Shown here: positions 24,500-32,405 of the stretch, piece by piece
Position numbering within the stretch: the stretch's first letter is position 1
Layout: each line of letters starts with the position of its first letter
Assembly (NCBI RefSeq): GCF_018885265.1
Contig: NZ_CP076538.1
Coordinates: 2,392,001-2,456,000 of the forward strand
DNA: 64,000 nucleotides
Reading direction: 5' to 3'
Source: Amycolatopsis aidingensis
GTDB taxonomy: Bacteria; Actinomycetota; Actinomycetes; Mycobacteriales; Pseudonocardiaceae
Notes under the pieces: model-generated
The model's input: only the letters and a program-made list of their open reading frames with translations
Databases searched by the model: none
What the model was told of the DNA's origin: nothing
Translations under genes and position numbers: made by a program

Positions 24500-25041
24500 C
24501 CGCCAATCTCGGGAGCACTCCTTCGCAGACGGTGGGGCCGTTCCTTTCCATCGGCCTACCGTGGACGGACGGCCCCGCGGTGACCGCGGACGAGGACACC
24601 GACGCGGTGTGGATCCGCGGGGTGGTCTCCGACGGCGCGGGCGAGCCGGTGCCGGACGCGCTGGTGGAGACCTGGCAGGCCGATCAGGACGGGCGCTTCG
24701 ATCACCCGGACGACCCGCGCGGGGCGGTGCCGGGGTTCCGCGGCTTCGGCCGCTGCCCGACCGAGCCGGATGGCAGCTACGCCATCCGCACCGTGCTGCC
24801 GGGGGCGGTGCCGGGACAGGCCCCGCATATCGATGTCTCGGTGTTCGCCCGTGGCCTGCTGAACCGGGTGGTGACCAGGATCTACTTCCCGGAACACGCG
24901 GATCAGCATCGCACCGATCCGGTGCTGCTCGGTGTTCCGGCGCAGCGCAGGCACACCCTGATCGCCGTGCCCACCGGGGACGGCTACCGGTTCGACGTGC
25001 GGTTGCAGGGCGAGGACGAAACGGTCTTCTTCGATGTCTGA
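24496..25041 (+). CDS. pcaG: Protocatechuate 3,4-dioxygenase alpha subunit
   Basis: 181 residues. Same fold as PcaH but without iron ligands: the HIH motif is replaced by APHIDVSVFARGLL, as expected of alpha subunits. The N-terminal PSQTVGPFLSIGLPW motif supplies residues to the active site at the subunit interface. GTG start overlapping pcaH (GTGA). The stop overlaps pcaD by 8 bp, leaving no room for pcaB, which lies here in many actinobacterial pca operons. Confidence 0.93.
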   Translation: MTANLGSTPSQTVGPFLSIGLPWTDGPAVTADEDTDAVWIRGVVSDGAGEPVPDALVETWQADQDGRFDHPDDPRGAVPGFRGFGRCPTEPDGSYAIRTVLPGAVPGQAPHIDVSVFARGLLNRVVTRIYFPEHADQHRTDPVLLGVPAQRRHTLIAVPTGDGYRFDVRLQGEDETVFFDV

Positions 25042-25837
25042 GCGCCCGTCTCCCGCGCCGTCCGGCCCGGTCGCGGTGCACCACCGCGCCGAAGGCCCGC
25101 CGCAGGGCGAGGTGGTGGTGCTGAGCGGGTCACTGGGCAGCGACCTGCGGATGTGGGAACCACAGGTACAGCCGCTGGTGGCGGCCGGGTACCGGGTGGT
25201 GCGCTACGACCATCGCGGGCACGGCGGCTCCCCGGTCCCGCCCGGCCCGTACTCCATCGCCGACCTCGGCGGGGACCTGCTCGCGCTGCTGGACCGGATC
25301 GGCGCCGAACGCGCCCACCTTGCCGGGATCTCGCTGGGCGGCATGACCGGGATGTGGCTGGCCGCGCATGCCCCTGCCAGGGTGTCCTCGCTGGTCCTGT
25401 GCTGCACCTCGGCCCGGCTCGGCCCGCCACGGATGTGGGCCGAACGCGCCGCAACGGTGCGGGAACGCGGCACCGGCGCGGTGGCCGAGGCCGTGGTCGC
25501 GCGCTGGGTCACCGAGGCCCATGCCCGCGCGCACCCGGAGCGGATGGCCTTCCTGCGGGAGATGGTGGCGGCCACACCCGCCGAGGGCTACGCCTCCTGC
25601 TGCGCCGCGATCGAGCGGATGGACCTGCTTGCGGAGTTGCCCGCGATCACGGCCCCGACGCTGGTGCTCGCGGGGGAACAGGACCCGGCCACGCCACCGG
25701 AGCACGCCGAGCTGATCGCGCGGGAGGTGCCAGGAGCCCGGCTCGCCCTGGTTCCCGGCGCCGCCCACCTCGGCACGCTGGAGCAGCAGGAGCGTTTCAC
25801 CGAGCTGATCGTCGAGCATCTCAAGGGAGCGAGCTGA
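25034..25837 (+). CDS. pcaD: 3-oxoadipate enol-lactonase
   Basis: 267-residue alpha/beta hydrolase. Nucleophile elbow GISLGGM, oxyanion region SGSLGSDLRMW, the YDHRGHGGSPVPPGPYS segment characteristic of PcaD, acid in LVLAGEQDPATPPE, and His in PGAAHLGTLEQ. It hydrolyses 3-oxoadipate enol-lactone. In many actinobacteria PcaD is fused to PcaC (PcaL); here they are separate adjacent genes. Confidence 0.9.
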   Translation: MSERPSPAPSGPVAVHHRAEGPPQGEVVVLSGSLGSDLRMWEPQVQPLVAAGYRVVRYDHRGHGGSPVPPGPYSIADLGGDLLALLDRIGAERAHLAGISLGGMTGMWLAAHAPARVSSLVLCCTSARLGPPRMWAERAATVRERGTGAVAEAVVARWVTEAHARAHPERMAFLREMVAATPAEGYASCCAAIERMDLLAELPAITAPTLVLAGEQDPATPPEHAELIAREVPGARLALVPGAAHLGTLEQQERFTELIVEHLKGAS

Positions 25838-25839
25838 CC

Positions 25840-26253
25840 GTGACGGACCGCCACCAGGCCGGGATGAACGTGCGCCGCGAGGTCCTCGGTGATGAGCATG
25901 TGGACCGTGCCCTCGCGGGCACCACCGAGTTCACCGCGCCGTTCCAGGAGTACATCACGCAGGCCGCCTGGGGTTCGGTGTGGACCCGGCCGGGGCTGGA
26001 CCGGCGCACCCGCAGCTGTATCACCCTTGCCCTGCTCACCGCGTTGCGCTGCGAGGACGAGCTCGCGATGCACGTGCGGGCGGCTGTGCAGAATGGACTG
26101 AGCCCCGAGGAGATCGCCGAGGTGCTGCTGCACACCGCCGTGTACGCGGGTGTGCCGGCCGCGAACAGTGCCTTCGGCGTGGCCAACCGGACGCTGGGCG
26201 AGCTGGGTGAACCGGCCGCGCGCCGTCGCGAGCCCGAGCAGGACCCCGGCTAG
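25840..26253 (+). CDS. pcaC: 4-carboxymuconolactone decarboxylase
   Basis: 137 residues, the standalone CMD length. Motifs: EYITQAAWGSVWTRPGLDRRTRS, the active-site LRCEDELAMHVRAAV and VLLHTAVYAGVPAANSAF. It decarboxylates 4-carboxymuconolactone to 3-oxoadipate enol-lactone. The GTG start at 25840 lies 2 bp after the pcaD stop. The operon order I-J-H-G-D-C is consistent with the pathway except for the missing cycloisomerase. Confidence 0.92.
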   Translation: MTDRHQAGMNVRREVLGDEHVDRALAGTTEFTAPFQEYITQAAWGSVWTRPGLDRRTRSCITLALLTALRCEDELAMHVRAAVQNGLSPEEIAEVLLHTAVYAGVPAANSAFGVANRTLGELGEPAARRREPEQDPG

Positions 26254-26262
26254 AGTCACGTT

Positions 26263-27081
26263 ATGGACGAGGAGGAGCAGGACCCCGACATCGCCGCGGC
26301 CCGCGGCGCACACCACGTGCAGTCGCTCGAGCGGGGACTTGCGGTCATCCGGGCGTTCAACGCGGGCTCCCCGCAGCTCACCCTGAGTGAGGTGGCCAGG
26401 TCGACCGGCCTCACCAGGGCGGCCGCCCGCCGGTTCCTGCTCACCCTCGCCGACCTTGGCTACGTCCGCACCGACGGGAAGCACTTCTCGCTGACCGCGC
26501 GGGTGCTCGAGCTCGGCTACGCATACCTGTCCAGCCTCTCCCTGCCCGAGGTGGCCCAGCCGCACCTGGAACGGCTCTCCGCCGAGGTGCACGAGTCCTG
26601 CTCCGTCTCGGTGCTGGAGGGCACCGACATCGTCTACGTTGCCAGGGTCGCGGTGTCCCGGATCATGGCCGTCACCATCAACGTGGGCACCCGCTTCCCG
26701 GCACATGCCACCTCGATGGGGCATGTGCTGCTGGCAGGCCTTCCGGAACCCGAGCTGGCCCGGTACCTCGAGCAGGCCCGGCTGGACCGGCTCACCTCGC
26801 ACACGCTGACCTCGGCCCCGGCGCTGCGTGCCGAGCTGGCCAGGGTGCGCGAGCAGGGATGGGCGCTGGTCGACCAGGAGCTGGAGGAGGGGCTGCGCTC
26901 GGTGGCCGCACCGGTGCGCGACCGCGGCGGGCAGGTGGTCGCCGCGGTGAACGTGTCCACCCACGCCGGTCGTACCTCGCCGGAGACGCTGCGCGGCGAC
27001 ACGCTGCCCGCACTGCTGGACACCTGCAAGCTGATCGAGGCCGACCTGGCGGTCACCATGGCGGCCCAGGCGAGCCGATGA
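26263..27081 (+). CDS. pcaR: IclR-family regulator PcaR
   Basis: 272 residues. Winged HTH at about 32-62 (LTLSEVARSTGLTRAAARRFLLTL) and an IclR effector domain (VLEGTDIVYVARV, ATSMGHVLLAG, GWALVDQELEEGLRSVAAPVRD). This is the PcaR/PobR branch, which senses protocatechuate or 3-oxoadipate-type compounds. It lies 9 bp after pcaC, so it is probably the last gene of the operon it regulates; candidate operators lie at 22127-22168. Overlaps the MobA-like gene by 4 bp. Confidence 0.9.
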   Translation: MDEEEQDPDIAAARGAHHVQSLERGLAVIRAFNAGSPQLTLSEVARSTGLTRAAARRFLLTLADLGYVRTDGKHFSLTARVLELGYAYLSSLSLPEVAQPHLERLSAEVHESCSVSVLEGTDIVYVARVAVSRIMAVTINVGTRFPAHATSMGHVLLAGLPEPELARYLEQARLDRLTSHTLTSAPALRAELARVREQGWALVDQELEEGLRSVAAPVRDRGGQVVAAVNVSTHAGRTSPETLRGDTLPALLDTCKLIEADLAVTMAAQASR

Positions 27082-27656
27082 GGGTGGCCGGCCTGCTGCT
27101 GGCCGCGGGCCAGGGGCGGCGGTTCGGTGGCCCGAAGGCACTGGCCGAGGTGGACGGCGAGCCGTTCGTGCTGCGTGCCCTGCGCACGCTCACCGGGGGC
27201 GGCTGCGATCCCGTGCACGTGGTGCTCGGCGCGCGGGCGGAGGCCGTGCGGGAGCTGCTGCCCGCTACGGCGGTCGCGGTGCACGCCCCGGACTGGGGCA
27301 GCGGGATGGGTGCCTCGTTGCGTGCCGGGCTGGGCTCGTTCGACGGCCTGGCCCAGCCGCCAGAGGCGGTGCTGGTGCATCTGGTCGACCTGCCGTGGGT
27401 CCCGGCCGGGGTGGTGGCAAGGCTGGCCGGGTACGCCGGACCCTCGGCCGTGGCCAGGGCCTGCTACCGGGGCAGCCCCGGCCACCCTGTGCTGCTGGGA
27501 CGCCGCTGGTGGGCCGAGGTCGCCGCGGAGGCGGAAGGCGACCGCGGGGCGCGGGACTGGCTGGCCACCCGGCCGGACCTGCGCCTGGTGGAATGCGCGG
27601 ACCTCGGCAGCGGCACCGATGTGGACACGCGGGCCGATCTTGGCGTCGTAGAGTGA
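27078..27656 (+). CDS. MobA/MocA-like molybdenum cofactor nucleotidyltransferase
   Basis: 192 residues. N-terminal nucleotide-binding signature AGLLLAAGQGRRFGGPKAL and acidic metal motif HLVDLPWV are as in MocA/MobA CTP:molybdopterin cytidylyltransferases. Such proteins make the MCD cofactor used by CO-dehydrogenase-type molybdenum hydroxylases, which are encoded downstream. It starts inside the pcaR stop (ATGA), so the pca operon may read into the cox locus. MCD rather than MGD is inferred from context. Confidence 0.86.
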   Translation: MRVAGLLLAAGQGRRFGGPKALAEVDGEPFVLRALRTLTGGGCDPVHVVLGARAEAVRELLPATAVAVHAPDWGSGMGASLRAGLGSFDGLAQPPEAVLVHLVDLPWVPAGVVARLAGYAGPSAVARACYRGSPGHPVLLGRRWWAEVAAEAEGDRGARDWLATRPDLRLVECADLGSGTDVDTRADLGVVE

Positions 27657-27660
27657 GGGG

Positions 27661-28545
27661 ATGGGCTCCTCGGCATCTCCCGGCTCCCCGGAAACGCTCG
27701 CCGGCCTGCTGGAGCGCACCGGCTACTTCGCCGACGTCGGGGTGGCCACCGCCGCCTTCCTGGCGCTGCGGATGCGGCGGCCGCTGTTCTGCGAGGGGGA
27801 ACCGGGCACCGGTAAGACCGCACTCGCCGTCGCGCTCGCCGAAGGTCTCGGTTTGCCCCTGATCCGCCTGCAGTGCCACGAGGGCATCGACGCTGCGCAG
27901 GCGCTGTACGAGTGGGACTTCCCGCGCCAGCTGCTGCACCTGCGGGCGCTGGAGGCCGCTGGCGATGGCGCGCTGGATGTGGACGCGGCCGAGCGCTCCC
28001 TCTACACCGAGCGTTTCCTGCTGGCCCGGCCGTTGTTGCGGGCGCTGACTTCCGCCCCCTGCGTACTGCTGGTGGACGAGATCGACCGGGCGGACGACGA
28101 GTTCGAGGCCTTCCTGCTGGAGCTGCTGGACGAGAACGCGGTGACCATCCCGGAGTTCGGCGAGGTGCGGGCGCGGACCCCGCCGCTGGTGGTGCTCACC
28201 TCGAATCGCACTCGCGAGGTGCACGACGCGCTCAAGCGCCGCTGCCTCTACCACTGGCTGGAGCATCCGGATCTGGCGCGGGAGGTGGCGATCCTGCGCG
28301 GCAGGCTGCCCGGAATCGGCGACCGGCTGGCGGGCCAGATCGCCGAGGCGGTGCGCAGGCTGCGCGGGCTGGAACTGCTCAAGCCGCCGGGGGTCGCCGA
28401 GTCGCTGGACTGGGGTCGCGCGCTGCTCGCGCTCGGCAGGGACGAGCTCGACGCGGCCTCGGCCGCCGCGACCCTCGGCGCGGTGCTGAAGTACAGCGAG
28501 GACCTCGACCGTGCCCGTTTCGGGCTGGACACCCTGCTCCGCTAA
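27661..28545 (+). CDS. coxD: MoxR-type AAA+ ATPase, CoxD-like
   Basis: 294 residues. Walker A GEPGTGKT at 46-53, the MoxR/CoxD-specific RLQCHEGIDAAQALYEWD segment, Walker B VLLVDEIDRADDEFEAFLLE, sensor 1 VVLTSNRTREVHDALKRRC. CoxD works with the VWA protein CoxE in inserting the cyanolysable sulfur and metal into the molybdenum centre of CO dehydrogenase-type enzymes. It lies 4 bp after the MobA-like gene; the CoxE partner is about 2.7 kb downstream, past an inserted signalling block. Confidence 0.9.
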   Translation: MGSSASPGSPETLAGLLERTGYFADVGVATAAFLALRMRRPLFCEGEPGTGKTALAVALAEGLGLPLIRLQCHEGIDAAQALYEWDFPRQLLHLRALEAAGDGALDVDAAERSLYTERFLLARPLLRALTSAPCVLLVDEIDRADDEFEAFLLELLDENAVTIPEFGEVRARTPPLVVLTSNRTREVHDALKRRCLYHWLEHPDLAREVAILRGRLPGIGDRLAGQIAEAVRRLRGLELLKPPGVAESLDWGRALLALGRDELDAASAAATLGAVLKYSEDLDRARFGLDTLLR

Positions 28546-28577
28546 GTAGGGTCGCCCGCCGGAGCCCCGAAAGCTCT

Positions 28578-28651
28578 GAACGTGGCGTTTGCGACGTCAG
28601 ATGTCCCGATAGTGCCGTTCGCGACGCTGAACGTCCGGAAAGCCACGTTCA
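28578..28651. repeat. 74-bp element with inverted ends, copy 1
   Basis: Begins TGAACGTGGC (from 28577) and ends GCCACGTTCA. About 88% identical (65 of 74 bases by eye) to 58150-58223. The core CCCGATAGTGCCGTTCGCGAC is conserved. The right end supplies the TGA stop of the minus-strand STAS gene. Lies between convergent genes, so it probably also terminates transcription. Confidence 0.85.
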
Positions 28652-28999
28652 CGGCTCGGGGCGGGTCCAGGTGAGATGGTCGGCGACCCCGGCAAGGGTG
28701 ATGATGCGCTCGACGGCCGCACTGGCCAGCACGGTCATCGGGATCCCCTGCTCGGTGGCCAGCCGCTCGATCTGCAGCAGCACGTTCAGCGCCGAGGAGT
28801 CGAAAAAGCCGACCCCGGTGAGGTCGGCCAGCACCCTGGAAGGGCGTTGTTGCTCGATCACCGAGTTCAGTGCCTCCTGCAGGCGCGGGCTGGTGAGCAG
28901 GTCGAGCTCACCGGCCACCGCCACCTGCCAGCCGCCGTCGACCTCGGAGGTGGTGATCTGGAAGCCAGGCGTACGGGCATCCGGACCAGGGACGCTCAT
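28649..28999 (-). CDS. STAS-domain anti-sigma factor antagonist
   Basis: 116-residue single STAS domain. The phosphorylation motif DLTGVGFFDSSALNVLL places the likely kinase target at S68 or S69. SpoIIAA/RsbV-type proteins compete for the anti-sigma kinase. The kinase-like gene at 29524 and the phosphatase at 30023 are close, so this looks like part of one partner-switching module although it is on the other strand. Its stop codon lies within the 74-bp repeat element. Confidence 0.9.
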   Translation of the reverse strand: MSVPGPDARTPGFQITTSEVDGGWQVAVAGELDLLTSPRLQEALNSVIEQQRPSRVLADLTGVGFFDSSALNVLLQIERLATEQGIPMTVLASAAVERIITLAGVADHLTWTRPEP

Positions 29000-29077
29000 G
29001 GAGGCTCTCCTCAGCTTTACCGACCCGCATCGGGTATGCGGACACGACCTTAGCCGAGCCGTCCTGCGGCCCTGTGC

Positions 29078-29383
29078 TCACCCGATGCGTCCTGCCCGGC
29101 GTGCCCTTCTCCGCTGCCGCAACAGTTCTCGTCGTTCCGATTCTCCGAGGCCGCCCCAGATCCCGTACGGTTCCTCGACCGAAAGGGCGTGGCTGCGGCA
29201 TTCCTGCAGTACCGGGCACTGGGAGCAGATCGCCTTGGCCCGTTCCTCACGCCGTTCTCTTGCCACGCCGCGCTCGTTGTCGGTGTGGAAGAACAAGCCG
29301 CTGTCCACTCCACGGCACGCGGCCTGCAGCTGCCAGTCCCATTGTTCGGCGACTACCAGCGGCAGCCTGCCCACCTCGGCCAT
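29078..29383 (-). CDS. WhiB-family iron-sulfur regulator
   Basis: 101 residues. [4Fe-4S] ligands C23, C53, C56 and C62 with the same spacing as the 15447 paralogue, then YGIWGG and an Arg-rich C terminus (RELLRQRRRARR). The start at 29383 (MAEVGRLP) was chosen since upstream residues are non-homologous. It is divergent from the RsbW-like gene across 140 bp. Confidence 0.92.
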   Translation of the reverse strand: MAEVGRLPLVVAEQWDWQLQAACRGVDSGLFFHTDNERGVARERREERAKAICSQCPVLQECRSHALSVEEPYGIWGGLGESERRELLRQRRRARRAGRIG

Positions 29384-29523
29384 ACCGGTCTCACCCCTCG
29401 CCTTCCCTTCGGCTCGTCGTGCCAGGGGATACCCGGGGTTGTTCGCGGGCAAACGTGGCGATCCCGGCGACCGCACCGGTTCGCGGATGATTGGCCAGGC
29501 TCCCTGGCGGGTAGCTCCTGCCT

Positions 29524-29931
29524 GTGAGCAGCGAAACAGCAGGCGAGCAACAGCCGCTTACCATCGAGTTCGCGGCTGACCGGCGCTCGGCGTCGGTAGC
29601 CCGCCGGATGGCGACTGCCACCCTGCGCGGGCACCGGGTGCCGGAGGAGCTGGCCGGTGACATCGTGCAGGTCGTCTCCGAACTGGTCACGAACGCGATC
29701 AAACACGGCTCCGCCCCGGCCATCCTGGAGCTGGAATGCGTGAGTGCGCAGGTCGTGGTGCGGGTCCGCGACGGAGGCCCCGGCCGCCCGGTGCTGCGCG
29801 AGCAGACCGTGCCACCCCGACCGGGTGGCCACGGGTTGCGGCTGGTGCGCGCCCTTGCCACCCGGTGGGGCTACACCCGTGGGGCGGGCGGTGCGCCGGG
29901 AAAGCAGGTGTGGGCGGAGTTCCGCCGCTGA
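29524..29931 (+). CDS. RsbW-like serine kinase / anti-sigma factor
   Basis: 135-residue HATPase_c_2 domain protein. N-box ELVTNAIKHG, G1 box VRVRDGGPGRP and GGHGLRLVRAL G2 box are present. Such proteins either sequester a sigma factor or phosphorylate STAS antagonists. No sigma-factor gene is nearby. GTG start. It is followed after 91 bp by a SpoIIE-type phosphatase, the expected opposing enzyme. Confidence 0.88.
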   Translation: MSSETAGEQQPLTIEFAADRRSASVARRMATATLRGHRVPEELAGDIVQVVSELVTNAIKHGSAPAILELECVSAQVVVRVRDGGPGRPVLREQTVPPRPGGHGLRLVRALATRWGYTRGAGGAPGKQVWAEFRR

Positions 29932-30022
29932 GCCCGGCCGGCGTCTGGTCGGTGCGGCGTCCGCCACGTAAGGTCGACGGGCACGGTCGGCGTGCCATGC
30001 GGAGCGGAGCGAGAGGACGGAT

Positions 30023-31267
30023 GTGGTGCTCGGCAACGCCCCCAAGGGGCAGGAGGTCGGACCGGACGGGGTCGAGGACCGGACGCAGCCGCCGCATGCC
30101 CGTCGCACCATCCAGGCGCTGTTGCAGCTGGCCGTGCCCTATCTCGCCGACTGGGCGATGCTCGCGGTCCGGGACGGCGGTTCAACCACCTTGTTCGCGC
30201 ATGCCTCGGACGGCACCCGCACCGGTCCGCTGCGCCCCGGTCCGCCCGAGGAGGTCGCCGCCTGGCTGAACCGGATCCACCGCCTGCGACGGGCCGAGCG
30301 GCTGCCCGAGGCTGGCAAGCACACCGGACTGGCCATGGCGATCCCGGACGAGTCCTTGCGCAGGCAGGTGGCCGCGTTGCTGCCGGCCGAGGTGCTCGGC
30401 GCCTCGCTCGGATCCTGCGGCGGCGCGCTGGTGCTGGTCCGCGCGGGCGGGCGACGTTACGCCGAACCCGAACTGGCGCTCGCCGAGGAGTTCGCCCGCC
30501 GGGCGGAGTTCACCCTGGACGCGGTTCGTACGCATGAGCAGCGCGCCGAGGTGGCCACGGTGCTGCAGGCCAGCCTGCGGCCGCCGCGGCTGCCCGAGGT
30601 CGCCGGGGTGCGAGTGGCGGCGCGTTGCCGCTCGGCCTTCGCACATCTGGATATCGGCGGGGACTTCTACGATCTGCACGGCGCGGGAGACGACTGGTCC
30701 CTTGTCATCGGCGACGTCTGCGGCAAGGGGGTGGACGCCGCCGTGCTGACCGGCAGGGCCCGGCAGACCATCCGCACCGCCGCACACTTCGACCGCTCGC
30801 CGTCGGCCGTGCTCGCCGCCCTCAACGATGTGCTGTACGAGGGTGACTCGGACCGGTTCGTGACCGTGGTCTGCGCCCGGCTGCGGCCGGATCCGGTGCG
30901 TGGCCGGGCGGAGGTGACGCTGGCCATCGCCGGACACCCGGCGCCGATCGTGCTGCGGGCCGACGGCCGGATCGAGGAGACCGAGCTCGGCGGGACGCTG
31001 TCCGGGGTGCTGCCGGACCTGTCCTACGAGGAAACCACCTGCACGCTCGAGGCCGGTGACCTGATGTTGTTCTTCACCGACGGCATCTACGAGGCTCGCG
31101 GCCCGGAGGGCTTCTTCGGCCTGGAACGGTTGCGTGAGCTGCTGCCCGGTTATGCCGGCGCGGAGCCGGAACGGGTGTGCGCGGCCGTGGAGGAGCGGGT
31201 CGTCGAGCACCTGGCCGGGGCGGCCCACGACGATATGGCGCTGCTCGCGCTGCGGTGCGGCGCCTGA
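30023..31267 (+). CDS. GAF-like plus SpoIIE/PP2C-type serine phosphatase
   Basis: 414 residues. The N-terminal ~175 residues form a GAF-like sensor, then a short coil (RTHEQRAEVATVLQASLRPPRLP, the usual linker before RsbU/SpoIIE domains). The PPM phosphatase follows at ~200-412, with metal-binding DIGGDFYD, GDVCGKGVDAAVLT, FFTDGIYEAR and AAHDDMALLALR. It would dephosphorylate STAS antagonists such as those at 17925 and 28649. GTG start 30023 (an ATG two bases earlier is out of frame). The coxE start lies 20 bp after its stop, so the two may be co-transcribed. Confidence 0.88.
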   Translation: MVLGNAPKGQEVGPDGVEDRTQPPHARRTIQALLQLAVPYLADWAMLAVRDGGSTTLFAHASDGTRTGPLRPGPPEEVAAWLNRIHRLRRAERLPEAGKHTGLAMAIPDESLRRQVAALLPAEVLGASLGSCGGALVLVRAGGRRYAEPELALAEEFARRAEFTLDAVRTHEQRAEVATVLQASLRPPRLPEVAGVRVAARCRSAFAHLDIGGDFYDLHGAGDDWSLVIGDVCGKGVDAAVLTGRARQTIRTAAHFDRSPSAVLAALNDVLYEGDSDRFVTVVCARLRPDPVRGRAEVTLAIAGHPAPIVLRADGRIEETELGGTLSGVLPDLSYEETTCTLEAGDLMLFFTDGIYEARGPEGFFGLERLRELLPGYAGAEPERVCAAVEERVVEHLAGAAHDDMALLALRCGA

Positions 31268-31286
31268 GCGGGCGCACAATGAATGC

Positions 31287-32405
31287 ATGCCCGCGCATAT
31301 CGTCGACCCCGTTCCCGGCCTCGTGGGGTTCGCCGCCGCGTTACGCACGGCCGGGCTGCCCTGCGACGCCCGCCGGGTGCGGGCCTATCTCGCCGCGGCG
31401 GAGTGCCTCGACCTCGCCGATCCCGGGCAGCTGTACTGGGCAGGCAGGCTCACCCTCTGCGCCGATCCCGACGACCTGCCGCGCTATGACACGGCCTTCG
31501 CCGCCTGGTTCGGCCCGGAGTCGCCCGGCGGGCGGGTGGCCTATGCACCCCGGCCGCGGCAGGCGACCATGGCCGCGCTGGTCTCGCCGGACGGCGACGG
31601 CGATGCGGCCGCCGGGGAGCCGGGCGAGCCACTGCGGGTCGCGGCCGCCGATACCGAGGTGCTGCGCACCCGCGACCTCGGCGAGCTGACCGAGGCGGAG
31701 CGGGCGCACCTGCGGGAGCTGCTGGCCCTGTTGCGGCCCCGGATGCCGGTGCGGCGGTCGCCGCGGCTGCGGTCCTCCCGGCGCGGGCGGCTGGACCCGG
31801 CCCGCACCCTGCGCGCGATGCTGGCCGGGGGCGGCGAGCCCGCTCGACTGGCCTACCGCAGCAGGGGCCTCCGGCCCCGCAGGGTGGTGCTGCTGATCGA
31901 CGTGTCCGGCTCGATGACCCCGTACGCCGACGCGTTGCTGCGCTTCGCTCACGTGCTGCAACGCGCGGCCCCGGCCACCGTCGAGGTCTTCACCCTCGGC
32001 ACCCGGCTGACCAGGGTGTCCCGCCAGCTGCGCCAGCGGGACCCTGAGCGGGCGATGCTGGCGGCCTCCCGCGCGGTGGCCGACTTCGCCGGTGGCACCC
32101 GACTGGGGGAGAACCTGCGCGTCTTTCTCGGCAGGTGGGGGCGGCGCGGCCTGGCAAGGGGCGCGGTGGTCGTGTTGTGCTCCGACGGCTGGGAACGGGG
32201 CGGGGCGGACCTGCTCGGCGAGCAGGTCGCCGCGCTGCGCAGGCTGGCGCATGCGGTGTTCTGGGTGAATCCGCATGCGGGCAAACCGGGTTACGCTCCG
32301 GTGCAGTCCGGCATCGCGGCCGTCCTGCCGTGGCTGGACCGGCTGCTGGCCGGGCACAGCCTGGCCACCCTGGAACGACTGCTCGGGGAGATCCGTGATG
32401 CATGA
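31287..32405 (+). CDS. coxE: VWA-domain protein, CoxE-like
   Basis: 372 residues. MIDAS motif DVSGSMT with D205, S207 and S209, in a C-terminal VWA domain, and the CoxE family pattern RRVVLLIDVSGSMTPYADALLRF. The N-terminal helical half matches CoxE-type proteins. It acts with the CoxD ATPase in maturation of the molybdenum hydroxylase. It follows the phosphatase by 20 bp and overlaps coxF by 8 bp. Confidence 0.9.
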   Translation: MPAHIVDPVPGLVGFAAALRTAGLPCDARRVRAYLAAAECLDLADPGQLYWAGRLTLCADPDDLPRYDTAFAAWFGPESPGGRVAYAPRPRQATMAALVSPDGDGDAAAGEPGEPLRVAAADTEVLRTRDLGELTEAERAHLRELLALLRPRMPVRRSPRLRSSRRGRLDPARTLRAMLAGGGEPARLAYRSRGLRPRRVVLLIDVSGSMTPYADALLRFAHVLQRAAPATVEVFTLGTRLTRVSRQLRQRDPERAMLAASRAVADFAGGTRLGENLRVFLGRWGRRGLARGAVVVLCSDGWERGGADLLGEQVAALRRLAHAVFWVNPHAGKPGYAPVQSGIAAVLPWLDRLLAGHSLATLERLLGEIRDA

